A stretch of 14,444 nucleotides of DNA from positions 1 to 14,444 of the forward strand of contig JAUCNG010058889.1 of the NCBI GenBank assembly GCA_032353305.1, read 5' to 3'. The notes under the pieces were generated by a model. The model worked only from the letters and a program-made list of their open reading frames with translations. It had not been told where the DNA came from and did no database searches. Source of the DNA: Cephalothrix spiralis. Taxonomy: Eukaryota > Nemertea > Palaeonemertea > Archinemertea > Cephalotrichidae. Both the position numbers and the translations under genes were made by a program. This document shows, one piece after another, positions 1-8,398 of the stretch (positions are counted from its first letter, which is position 1; every line of letters begins with the position of its first letter).

Positions 1-355
1 TACGCGCCTCATTAGCCCCCTGTTAATTAGAATTCGTACTTTATTTATAAGCTGGTATACTATCAAGACCCTAACCTATACTTACTGTGTGTGTCTCCTT
101 TACTTTGTGTATGATCATATCATTCGCTTGTATATAATGTTTGAAGGTATTGCTCATTTGCGAATAAATTACGTATTATTTACTTATGTTGCCTGCCTTT
201 ATATTTAAAAAAAAACTCCGCAAATTTTTCGGATGGCGCAGCGCTCTCTCTAAAAATAAAGCATAGCGGACGAATTTAAAACTAATTAAGTTCCAAATTC
301 ATTCGCAGCTAATGGCAGCACTGTGACATGCATACATGTATATATTATAAAATTG
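1..355. other. Gene-free AT-rich DNA
   Basis: No open frame, repeat or RNA structure that I can support was seen in this stretch. It is AT-rich with short homopolymer runs and reads like ordinary intergenic or intronic DNA. Confidence 0.5.
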
Positions 356-895
356 CTGCAGTAAGCGGCGTAAATGCCGAGTTTTTCTGGGGGGTGAGAT
401 TTTGAAAAGTCCGACTAATTAAAAGAGGTATTGGGGGTCCGAGGGTTTACCCCCGTTCCCGGTGGCCTATTTCGCCACAGGCGATTTTTTTTGAAAATTG
501 ACGCTCTTAGAACGTCTTAGAATGGTATTTTACGTAGGAAAACAGGAGTTAATATAATATCAAAATAATCTACACAATTACCTCATCCCACATCAGGAAA
601 TTTAATGGTAAATTATTTAATTTAATTTAATTTCAGATTAATTATTGATAATTTTTTTAATTTTTTCCCACTCAAGATATAATTTTAGGCTTTCTTTAAA
701 AAAAAGTAAATACGAAACAATGATCATCTAAAACGTACTCTTTAATATACATTTACAGTACTGTTTTGAAATCCCGAGTTATCACACTCGGATCAATTCA
801 TTAACGACTCGGAATAAGTTCAGCTTATTATAAAAAAAGTCCGACTATATGCCGACTCCAGGGGTCACCCCCCACATTTTCGCCTCTGGCTGCAG
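356..895. repeat. Possible degenerate foldback element
   Basis: The left arm (356-397) begins CTGCAG, continues with a GGCG/AAATG block and ends GGGGGGTGA. The reverse complement of the right arm (865-895) has the same blocks in the same order, also starting CTGCAG. The spacing between the blocks differs, so this is a decayed inverted repeat at best. Both arms lie next to AGTCCGAC (407-414 and 838-845), but there in direct orientation. No transposase-like reading frame lies between the arms. The interior is AT-rich, with a TTAATTTAATT run near 610-635. A mini foldback transposon is possible, and a chance G/C-rich similarity cannot be excluded. Confidence 0.3.
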
Positions 896-1440
896 TCCAC
901 CTCTTTTTAAATACAGCAATTACATTGGAACTTCCGAATCGGGACCACCCTAGAAAATTGTCATATTTTAGAGTTGAAAAATCGACCCCCTTTTATAAGA
1001 ACCGGTTTGTTTTGATGATGTTGTTTAGAGCATGTCTAGATGCACGTACATGTAGAGGCTAGATTTGGATCGATCTTTCTCTGAAACTAAATTATTGTAA
1101 CATGCACACAAAAAGTAATTGTATGCCTTATATCTTCTATAGAACCAAAAATCCTTCTACGATAATTATATACTTCATATATGCAGGCCATTCGATTTAG
1201 TCCGTTTGTTTGCAAGAGACCCTACTATTTTGTGTTTTATATTTTAAGTTGATAAAATTTAGGATATCATTTGAAACAATTTTAGGGTGTTTGAAATAAC
1301 ACACCTTGATTTATAATGGGATTCGTGCTGCGGAGTTTGAATTTCAAGGTTTTCCTAGATAATCAATACATGTATCTCCCTTGTATAAGCAAAAAACTTT
1401 TTTCCCCGAGAGGTGCATGGGAAACGGACTAAACAGTCCT
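896..1440. other. Gene-free stretch
   Basis: I see no coding segment, clear repeat or RNA gene here. All frames are closed by frequent stops. Confidence 0.5.
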
Positions 1441-1545
1441 TACATTTTTGTCAGTACGACTACCGGACAAACGATCAGTAGTCCGGACTAAAGCCCTGTA
1501 GTCCAGTTGTCCGGGGTTAGTCCAGTAATAAGTTACTGAAATATC
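1441..1545. repeat. TAGTCCGG-type short repeat cluster
   Basis: Variants of TAGTCCGG / CCGGACTA recur at short intervals in both orientations, for example ACTACCGGAC, AGTAGTCCGGACTA, TAGTCCAG and TTGTCCGG. A second cluster of the same motif lies at 2585-2650. The two clusters may be ends of one decayed element of about 1.2 kb, or separate simple-repeat islands. The interior shows no transposase frame. Confidence 0.4.
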
Positions 1546-1591
1546 GGTGGTCCTCGTGGACCCTTGAAATTGTCTATTCCAAGTGAGCTTC

Positions 1592-1605
1592 ACGCCAATT
1601 GGCGT
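1592..1605. repeat. 14-bp perfect palindrome
   Basis: ACGCCAATTGGCGT is a perfect palindrome with a CCAAT core on both strands. About 30 bp downstream, CGTTTTAT and ATAAAACG form an 8-bp stem around a T-rich loop. No adjacent gene gives either one a function. Confidence 0.45.
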
Positions 1606-2027
1606 ATTTTTGAACGTGCCGGCGTTTTATTTTTTTTCATACGCTAGGCATAAAACGACGTAGTGCGACAGGGCCTTTAACATTTGAGCAACGCTTTAAT
1701 TGAATCCATTTTCTTTAATTTCTTACTTTAATACTGTTTCAGAACAGAGTGTGACGTCAAATTTGATCAACCCCGCACCATTTTAGGTAAAGGACCGTCC
1801 GTGATTGTAATGACACATATAATAATGACAATAATAATTGCGGTAAGTAATGTAGTTTTATTGACCAGAGGGATGAGATTATCGTACCTGTATTTCCAAA
1901 CTGAAGTGCTTTGTATACAAATTAAAATTATAGTTCCTAACTTAGGGCAAGATCAAGGTCACATTACGTCAAAGGTCAAAATAAATCGTTAAATGTTATC
2001 TCCTCAAGGAGGTTCTAAAGGACGTAT
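1606..2027. other. Gene-free stretch
   Basis: There is one CRE-like palindrome, TGACGTCA, at 1752-1759. A 63-codon open frame starts at 1801, but it has no compositional or motif support and looks like chance. Confidence 0.4.
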
Positions 2028-2247
2028 AGCCGGAAGCGGGAAAAGGGCCAAACGGGAAAATTGAAATAGTTAGTAGCGGGAAAAGTGATTGAGCGAAAGT
2101 GGGAAGCGGAAAAAGAGAATATAAAGCATATAGAGTATTTTATTACTCGCTTTCCGATATTTTGGTGTCTAGCCAGGTCTAGCGGGAAGACATTTTTGCT
2201 TAGCGGGAGCAGGAAAACCCATTACTTTTTATCGGGAAGCTGGAAAC
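2028..2247. repeat. Degenerate GCGGGAAA array
   Basis: GCGGGAAA-like words recur irregularly: AGCGGGAAAA near 2036, ACGGGAAAA near 2052, AGCGGGAAAA near 2076, AAGCGGAAAAA near 2105, AGCGGGAAG near 2181, AGCGGGAGC near 2202 and ATCGGGAAG near 2231. The word also fits the E2F consensus (TTTCCCGC on the other strand). The irregular spacing and the absence of a nearby gene make a decayed simple repeat the more likely reading. A 61-codon open frame across it is a by-product of the repeat. Confidence 0.55.
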
Positions 2248-2362
2248 GTAACCCCCCTCCCCACCTTTAGACCCTCCTCAATTGCACCACTGGGATGGTA
2301 AACAGTTACTCCTTATAAAGCGATACAATGTACCCACTAAAGCGAAAAACCGATTAAGTCTA

Positions 2363-2450
2363 CTGCACAATATGCGCATGTCGCAGCATAGTATCATCGC
2401 ACCATCGCATCAAAATGTTTTTCAGAGCACACTATTCACACGTACGCAGT
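2363..2450 (-). repeat. GATGCG-family dispersed repeat, copy 1
   Basis: Read on the minus strand, this segment contains a CGTACGTGTG block, a short spacer and then ATTTTGATGCGATGGTGCGATGAT. The same words occur on the plus strand at 3155-3340 (CACACGTACGCAG, TTTTGATGCGATGATGCGC). The two are therefore oppositely oriented, diverged copies of one dispersed repeat. Confidence 0.5.
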
Positions 2451-2584
2451 AATGTAATTGAGGCCCAGATTTATCACATGATCAATTTAAACGCATTATT
2501 TTGTGTGTCGATTTTGAGAAGGTTTGAGTTCATTTTTGCTTCAATTTCTTCATTTGATATGAAATCGTGATACTGGTTTAACCG

Positions 2585-2650
2585 TGCCGGACTTATTAGC
2601 TTTCGCGTAGGCACGTAGTCCGGTAGTCCGGTACGGTGTAAGCCGGTCCT
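2585..2650. repeat. TAGTCCGG cluster, second copy
   Basis: This has tandem TAGTCCGGTAGTCCGG at about 2620-2635, flanked by GCCGGACTTA and GTACGGTG. It shares its words with the cluster at 1441-1545. See that entry for alternatives. Confidence 0.4.
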
Positions 2651-2693
2651 GGGTGGTGAAGAGATCCCAATGGGGGAATGTAAAATAAATAAT

Positions 2694-2753
2694 CTGAGAT
2701 AAAAAATAAAGATATAAAATATATAGATAAAGACGTCTTACTGGTCCTTATCA
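2694..2753 (+). repeat. 60-bp direct repeat, copy A
   Basis: From CTGAGAT to CCTTATCA this matches 3020-3079 at 59 of 60 positions (one A/G difference). The near-identity stands out in otherwise decayed surroundings and indicates a recent local duplication. The two copies bracket the tandem duplication at 2890-3001. Confidence 0.85.
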
Positions 2754-2889
2754 ATTGGCCCCAGTCTCTAGGTTAGGGGTGATTCTCGGTAAATGACTTA
2801 ATTACATGTCGGCCGAATATAAGACATGGTTCTCTGGAGTGAATATGGTTTAAAAAATCTTAGGAGGACTAAACATTTTACTGTCACCT

Positions 2890-3001
2890 GGATTATGGTA
2901 CTACATATACAAGAACGTGATTGAAAAGTTTAAAAAGTGGACCTAAATAAAGGATTATGGAACTATATATACAAAAACGTGATTGAAAAGTTTTTAAACC
3001 T
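2890..3001 (+). repeat. Two-copy tandem duplication, 62-bp period
   Basis: Copy 1 (2890-2951) and copy 2 (from 2952) both start GGATTATGG and share ACGTGATTGAAAAGTTT in the same register, with scattered mismatches towards the end. It lies between the two 60-bp direct repeats, so the whole 2694-3079 block looks like a local rearrangement. Confidence 0.8.
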
Positions 3002-3019
3002 AAAAATAAAATGTGGTTT

Positions 3020-3079
3020 CTGAGATAGAAAATAAAGATATAAAATATATAGATAAAGACGTCTTACTGGTCCTTATCA
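3020..3079 (+). repeat. 60-bp direct repeat, copy B
   Basis: This is the near-identical partner of 2694-2753, offset by 326 bp. Past the shared CCTTATCA the two copies diverge at once, which gives a sharp right boundary. Confidence 0.85.
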
Positions 3080-3154
3080 CATTCTAGGCCGCATACTCGG
3101 ATTTTGAATACCGGTACAACGGATCACGAGACAATTTGACGGACCTCGGTTATT

Positions 3155-3340
3155 CTGCTTTATTTGATGCGATGGTGCAATTATTGACGCAAGTTCCTCC
3201 GCACACCAGGAATACTAATAATCACACGTACGCAGCATCTTTGATTTTTGATGCGTTTGTGATGTGTACGTGCGATGATGCGCAAGAAATGTCAACGCAC
3301 ACTAGGCATTTTGATGCGATGATGCGCATATCAGAATTGA
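3155..3340 (+). repeat. GATGCG-family dispersed repeat, copy 2
   Basis: The words TTTGATGCGATGGTGC, CGCACACCAGG, CACACGTACGCAGC, TTTTGATGCG, CGCACACTAGG and TTTTGATGCGATGATGCGC alternate here, so the unit is itself repeated about twice. An 83-codon open frame (3136-3387, TTG start) spans it. That frame follows the repeat periodicity, has no recognisable domain, and is probably not a gene. Confidence 0.5.
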
Positions 3341-3420
3341 ATCGCCCTGATGGCTTTGATGACCACAAGCCATTATTAGTAAGTTAATTATTTATGATAG
3401 GGGTGCCGTTTTAGATTTTC

Positions 3421-3704
3421 GTACTAGGTACACCCATGTATCGCCAACCAGCGACAACGAGTGAAAACCACTGAGAACGAGTTAAAACCATCAAAAAGCC
3501 ACTCAAAACCATCAAAAATATTACCCCCTTATCTTGCCCTCCCCGTGATGACCCCAAAATGTATGACGTCGTTTTCTGGATTACTAGGGAGGGAAAGGGT
3601 GGTATTTGTGATGGTTTGAGTGGATTTCAGCTGGTTCTTGCTGGTTTCAACTCGTTGTTAGTGGGTTTCACTGCATGGTTGGCGGTGGGTGTACTTTATA
3701 GTAC
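3421..3704. mobile_element. 284-bp degenerate foldback MITE
   Basis: Both ends start with GTAC when read inwards. The left arm and the reverse complement of the right arm share an ordered series of blocks: GTACACCCA, CGCCAACCA, AACGAGTTgAAACCA, CCACTCAAACCATCA and CCCTCCC. The arms run almost to a short central spacer near 3560. No ORF is present, so any element is non-autonomous. Point changes and indels in both arms imply considerable age. I cannot assign a superfamily, and no convincing target duplication is visible. Confidence 0.75.
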
Positions 3705-3870
3705 CGTAAGTACATTTTCGCTTTAGCCTTTAGGCCACCTGACCTGAAAAGATCATTAATGTCAGTTATGTAGGCCATGTAACTGTCTTTGTTTTAAGTA
3801 TGTACGAGTACATGTATGTACAATGTATAGTATACCCGTGCATTCGCGTGCACTGTGCAGTATCATATGG

Positions 3871-3928
3871 TTATTGCACGAGCTTCAAGTGGAATAACGG
3901 GTTTATCCCACGGAAACGAGTGCAATAA
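3871..3928. repeat. Nested palindrome
   Basis: TTATTGCAC at 3871-3879 pairs with GTGCAATAA at the right end. Inside that, GTGGAATAA pairs with the near-complement TTTATCCCAC around CGGG. It is a compact foldback sequence of about 58 bp in gene-free DNA, and its function is unknown. Confidence 0.6.
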
Positions 3929-4141
3929 CATTTTCAAGTGATTTAAAAACTCCAAAATAGCATTTTTGCTAGTGGAGTTTAAGTGGTACGAGATCATTTT
4001 TCATCGACTGTTGTGGTAAGACAGGGATTATATGTCCCTTGTTAAGCCAAATGTAATATTAGCACCTTTCAGACCTCAAGTGAGCACGTCATCCTCATTT
4101 AAAGACAATAATAATGATGTGTCATCGGATGATATAATATA

Positions 4142-4273
4142 TTTGATGGAATACAGGATATATCCACTCGTTATGGGAGTCACCAACTGATATTAAGAGC
4201 CCTCGTCGCTGCAACACCTCGGGCTCAGTTCGTCACCGCCATAACTCGTGGATATATCCTGTATTCCATCAAA
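4142..4273. repeat. Long hairpin repeat with 35-bp arms
   Basis: The left arm (4142-4176, starting TTTGATGGAATACAGGATAT) and the right arm (4239-4273) are inverted copies differing only at a short CTC/GAG block. Partial complementarity continues inwards through GTCACCAACTGA versus GTGACGAACTGA and GAGCCCTCG versus CCTCGGGCTC. As RNA this would fold into a nearly continuous hairpin of about 130 nt. It is either a small foldback transposon or a structured repeat family. The well-kept outer arms contrast with the decayed elements around it. Confidence 0.85.
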
Positions 4274-5060
4274 GACAGTGCGTTATATATATTATAATCA
4301 CTTTAACCCTCCACTGCATCAAAAATGCAATTTTATTTATATTTAATATTTTAATTATTAAAACTGCCCTTATTAAAATTACCCCCAGGCTATCTGTAAA
4401 ATTCAGGATATTTCCCCATACGTACTTCCAGAGACAGCCTATATGTGTCTATTTTCCCTACAAAATCTTCTTGGTGGAAATTAATTGGTTGCGAAATATC
4501 ATTACATATCCGTATTGCCCCCAGTCCATCTAAGAAGGGGGGTAAATTCACGATATTTCCCTATTCCTACACCTTAATTCCCAATACAAATTTATGCAGG
4601 CACTATTGGTTTATAGTGCCGGTGACATCATTAGCATTTTTGCAACTGCGTCATTCACTATCGCTTGAAATATTAGAACAAGCGTAGGCTACGTGATGAT
4701 GAACATGAATTACAACTATATATACTATACCAGATAGACTATTTGAGAAAAGTTGTATCTTGTAAGCAAAAATGCTCTAATTATATATTTACAGTGATTG
4801 AAATATCATTTATTTGTCAAAAAGAGAGGACTAGAATGCCTTCTAAGAGCTTCAAGTCTCAAATAAACTCGCCTCCACCCACTTGATATTCAAATCATAC
4901 TTTTTATTTCTTACTTTTTCTGAGGAGCTCTGTGTGAGGCCTGCCGATTCTACAACTCTCGAATTTTGTTTATTATTAAATAAAGTGATGTCAATAAAAA
5001 ACACACATAGCCACTATATATTATAAGGGGGCTTTTAATATTGAAATCCCATGTATAATG
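4274..5060. other. Gene-free stretch, possible old duplication
   Basis: No gene is seen. Segments near 4378-4425 and 4515-4575 share the ordered words ATTaCCCCCAG, aAATTCA and GATATTTCCC, which suggests a diverged tandem duplication of about 135 bp. An 80-codon open frame across it (4445-4687) starts at a non-ATG codon and shows no domain. Confidence 0.4.
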
Positions 5061-5082
5061 ATATATATATATATATATATAT
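5061..5082. repeat. (AT)11 microsatellite
   Basis: Eleven uninterrupted AT dinucleotides follow GTATAATG. Confidence 0.95.
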
Positions 5083-5272
5083 GATACAATTGTACTCGAT
5101 CAACTTGAACATTAGAACATAACAACAAAAACACCTTGACACATATTACACACCTGCGGGAAGGACACACACTCCCGTAGTTATGCTAGAGAGGTAACTT
5201 CTTAAATCTTAAAAGAGATACATAGCCATCTACCAAAACAGCTCCACACAAAGATCCATACTATAGTCAGAT

Positions 5273-5523
5273 ATGAGTAGAAGCTGTTCAGGATGTCCAC
5301 AGCCAAAGAAAGAGCGAACGTTTTACATCGATACAAACAGTTATCTACCGATCAGATCATCTGTCACTGGTAAGTATAGTATGACGTAGCTAGGGAACGT
5401 TATGGAATTGCGATGGTAACAACACAGTATAAACTCGGCAAAATTTTGACTTATTTCGCAATCATCTCAGTGTTTTCAATGCCGATTTCTTGGTTAGTGG
5501 TATATTATACGCTGTATGCCTAG
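5273..5523 (+). pseudogene. Possible small membrane-protein gene or exon, broken
   Basis: An ATG at 5273 opens a 38-codon frame whose peptide starts MSRSCSGCPQPKKERTFYID and stops at a TAG at 5387. A second open frame (5380-5523, first ATG at 5413) begins with a VARERYG segment and contains one strongly hydrophobic stretch, LTYFAIISVFSMPISWLVVY, that could be a transmembrane helix, ending in TAG. The frames overlap by a few bases, so a single frameshift could have split one small gene with a polar cysteine-containing N-terminus and a membrane anchor. Alternatively, 5273-5369 is a first coding exon, because CTG|GTAAGT at 5367-5375 matches a 5' splice donor well. It converges on the GPCR remnant. 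I recognise no family, and chance is possible. Confidence 0.3.
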
Positions 5524-5656
5524 GTAGTGACAGCCTGAGGCTGATAGTTTTAGTCATTTCAAACATTTTTATTACACAATTGGACGGAAAAATTGGCGAG
5601 GGCGAAAACAGTTCCTCTCTGACATTCATTATTTAAAAAAAAAATTGAAAAGAAGA

Positions 5657-6331
5657 TTAATTTCTCCCATGTGTTTTCTTTTGGATGTATTTTAAAGCAC
5701 CTTTGATGTCTTTTCTGAAAAAATCAAGGGTCAGACCATAAACAATGAAATTTATCCCAACATTGAGATGATGAAAGTAGTCGACCAGCCCCTTTATCGT
5801 GTACAAAGAATCATAAAAGTAATTGGATAATCCGAGATTATCTTTGCAAATATCTCTGTAATCAAATAGACTCCAAAAAAAGAAATATGTTGCAGGCCAT
5901 TAAGAACCACCCTGACATCATCATTAAAATTTCTCCACTATAAATAGCAAACTTGCAACCTGCATTACTAGATATACGCAGTTTCCAAGTTTTGATTCCA
6001 GTCCAATGTTGAAATCTCCATGGAAAACTGTCTAAAAAGTACCTACATGCATTTATGAAGTCGTTAATGGCAACAGCACTAAGATATTTGCATGTGATAT
6101 TATCTTTATTCCAATTCCGACGAAATATGATAACAATTAAAATATTCCCAATCAGTGCAATTAAGTATGAGCATGGTGTACCATAATAGTTTAGCTTTTC
6201 AAAAAATTTCACCAGAAGATGTTCTTCCTCATAAGGAATAGCATCTTTTTGTGTTCGGTGACATTGAGTCCTTCAGTAAAGTAAATGATGTTTAAAATAA
6301 CTAAGATCCATGTGAAAACTGATTGATCCAT
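5657..6331 (-). pseudogene. Rhodopsin-family GPCR remnant, internally deleted
   Basis: The ATG at 6331 opens a signal-peptide-like segment (MDQSVFTWILVILNIIYFTE) followed by an NVT glycosylation site. A frameshift near an A5 run (about 6244) leads into a 116-codon open stretch ending at 5862. That stretch shows TM1 with the GN motif (ALIGNILIVIIF), TM2 with AIND in place of the usual LAxxD, and TM3 after a conserved cysteine (GCKFAIYSGEILMMMSGWFL). A shift at a T7 run (5875-5881) leads to ECL3-like sequence, TM7 (HHLNVGINFIVYGL, in the position of NPxxY) and a helix-8-like tail (DFFRKDIKGALKYI), with stop TAA at 5657. TM4, TM5 and most of TM6, and the DRY end of TM3, are missing. About 220 codons remain, against the usual 350-400 or more. 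Seven-helix receptors of this class bind peptides or amines and signal through G proteins. It resembles lophotrochozoan peptide receptors, but its ligand is unknown. It has no introns. Confidence 0.75.
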
Positions 6332-6550
6332 TATGCTCTTTCTGTTGACTGATAAGCTTACGTATTATAAATAAATTATGACACATTTTGTACAGCTATA
6401 CATCATCATAATGTAAGTGAGTTTAACTATTAAGCAATTTGAGTATTATAGAAGTTTGAAGATATCTAATGATCCAGTACATTACCAATTATATTTAACA
6501 GCTTTTTAAGTAAAACACATCCAACGTCTCCATAACTGTGTACGGCTTCT
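6332..6550. other. Spacer between hexon and GPCR remnants
   Basis: This is AT-rich DNA. On the minus strand a frame left open from inside the hexon 3' end continues to a TAG at 6466-6468, with gene-like residues (TGEEAVHSYGDVGCVLLKKL) but no ATG. TTTATTTATAATACG lies about 30-45 nt upstream of the GPCR ATG on the minus strand and could be a TATA-like element. No polyadenylation signal AATAAA is seen close after the hexon stop. Confidence 0.35.
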
Positions 6551-7567
6551 TCACCAGTCTTTACTAAAGTGACGGTCTTTGTCGATGGAAATGGTATTAT
6601 CGTAAAACCCAAACACTATGACTTGCAACGTCTCCGTAGGTGCCTTTTCAAATTCAATGTCTAATGAAAGTAAACTATTTTTCTTGAAAACACCAGGATC
6701 ACTGCAGCACCCCGGATTTAGATTAAAGGGAAAGAGACAGTAACCATTCTTGTAATTTGTGTTAGGAATTGTGGGTGTATTCTTGAGTAAAGTTGAGTGA
6801 CTCGTAAAAGTTCGATAGGAAATGTTTTAGTATGGATGCGTTGAATGGGATACAGAACAGACTTTGGTTTTCTATGTCTTCCATTGTCTTCTCTGATACA
6901 TCATGTACATAAGGAATGTATATCTTTGCATTTTTAATATCCATCTCATACTTTGTTGGTTCTGTTTCATTTGCCATCAAGTAGAATGGTAACTTAGTAA
7001 GCGTGAGTTCGATCGAGTCGCTGACATTGTTGATAAAGTAACGTTTTTGGTTGAAGAGCTCTGTGTGTAATTTTCCTATGAGCGGTAATGTATCTTTTAT
7101 ATTCGCATCTTGTCTCGTCTTCAATCCTTTGCTGTCAGTGCCAATGACTGTATCAAAGTACTTGGGTGTATCAGGATACCACAGTTGCGACGTCATCATA
7201 CCTTATTTCTGTTCTTGTGTCGTATTGACGAGATAAAGCAGGTATGCATTGTAGTTATACATCTTATTGCTATCATCATTCAGCTTAATTATACAATTTT
7301 CAATCATACTTTGTAACATGGTATTGACCGGTGCAACAATGGGTGCTTGTACTTTTTTACAGCAGGCTATGTCAATCATAAGTTGTGCACGAGATACGTC
7401 TAATTATTTCCGACCTGAAGCTTTACCAATGTCAAACACTAGCGAAGTAACGTTATTTCCCATTACTGTCGATATTTGATTCCAGCCCATTGTACTTTCT
7501 CAATATGAGGGTTTTCACACGGCTCACTAAAGAGATCCAGTTCTGGATATTCTTGACACCTCTTCAT
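6551..7567 (-). pseudogene. Polinton/adintovirus-type hexon (major capsid), broken
   Basis: In Polintons and adintoviruses this double-jelly-roll protein trimerises into the capsid shell. Animal annotations often call the family F54H12.2-like. The start is the ATG at 7567. A first fragment carries the family's N-terminal acidic motif (PELDLF). After a one-base shift near 7460-7490, one frame runs to 6762 with DVSRAQLMIDI, APIVAPVNTMLQS, KGLKTRQD, TELFNQKRYFINNV and AKIYIPYV in family order. This frame is interrupted by in-frame TAA at 7404-7406 and 7203-7205. A second shift near 6765-6780 gives the conserved C-terminus, with KNGYCLFPFNL and TLQVIVFGFYDNTISIDK, ending at TGA 6551. About 335 codons remain. 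The family is usually longer, and the stretch between AKIYIPYV and NGYCLF looks about 100 residues short. It follows the penton stop by 10 bp. I am confident of the family, and the gene is non-functional as read. Confidence 0.82.
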
Positions 7568-7577
7568 AGTAACGTTT

Positions 7578-8398
7578 TTAATTCCTTCTCTTGCCAAACA
7601 AATTGTTAAAGTTATTTGGTTTCTTTCTTATCTTTGAAGCTCGCTTCTTGGTGACCTTTCTCTTCACCGTCTTCTTTGGTAATGGCTGTTTCTGCTGTGT
7701 CGTGGTTGTCTTAAATGTTCTTTTCTTTAAGTTCTGACTGCATTTTTGGAAATGTAGCGCAAGTTGTACACTACCGGGTAATAATTTGTGTAGTCTATTG
7801 TTGATATCGCACAGTTGAAACTCTATATCACTCAACTGCGTATCAATGCAAGGTAAGTATTTCGGTGAAAATTCAATGTAGCCTTCAATTCTGTATATAG
7901 CTCGTAACACTGGAGTCTTTTCTCTCCAAACATTTGTGGTTCAATGAGGTTTGTAATAAGTATTATAGGTTTTATAGTGCGAAACATATCCACTGTATTT
8001 TCAGCTATAGCAGTTCCTGTATACTTCTTGTGTGTTTGAACCCGAGAATCATTGACAAATTCTCGTCAAATATTACCTTTGTACCTGCATCGACATGTAA
8101 AATATCTTCTTAGATACTGCAACATAACGTTTAGCAACCCCAGGAACGGTACGAAATGCTGCTACAAGTGCTGCTGGTGTTGTATAGTAGCCATCAGGTA
8201 TCTTGTATATCTTTGTTTTACCGCCGGTCGTAGTTTTTACTTCTGCTGATCGGATATTATATACATGTGGTAACACAATTTATGTGACTGCAACTTCCCA
8301 ATCACCCTCCAATTCTATTTGTGGTTGGATTGAACATCTGAAACTCGCTGCATGATTCGTACTGATTCAGAGCTGAGGTCTAGATAGAAGAACTGCAT
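7578..8398 (-). pseudogene. Polinton/adintovirus-type penton (minor capsid), broken
   Basis: The penton-like single-jelly-roll protein occupies capsid vertices in Polintons. The ATG at 8398 opens MQFFYLDLSSES. Successive fragments in changing frames then carry IELEGDWEVAVT (about 8320), the loop-strand IPDGYYTTPAALVAAF (about 8190), TKVIFDENLSMILGF (about 8060), ILITNLIEPQMFGEKR (about 7950), and a 110-codon C-terminal stretch with VQLALHF and a strongly basic tail (KRKVTKKRASKIRKK), stop TAA at 7578. An in-frame TAA lies at 8280-8282, and I count four frameshifts. All four change frame in the direction expected for one-base deletions. The summed length, about 270 codons, is close to full, so the gene seems decayed rather than truncated. 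The GDWEV and strand-to-LHF layout matches what I know of the family. The pairing with the hexon is the strongest support. Confidence 0.78.

Noticed and set aside
1441-2650. A 1.2-kb transposon bounded by TAGTCCGG clusters
   Set aside because: The motif occurs in both orientations within each cluster and the ends do not align as inverted repeats, so I kept it only as short repeat clusters.
3136-3387. 83-codon plus-strand gene
   Set aside because: It starts with TTG, follows the GATGCG repeat periodicity, and shares words with an inverted copy at 2363-2450.
7051-7479. Plus-strand open frames of 61-70 codons over the hexon
   Set aside because: They are antisense shadows of the hexon remnant with no domain of their own.
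8052-8249. Plus-strand cysteine-rich 65-codon frame
   Set aside because: It is antisense to the penton fragment carrying IPDGYYTT, and its cysteines come from that coding pattern.
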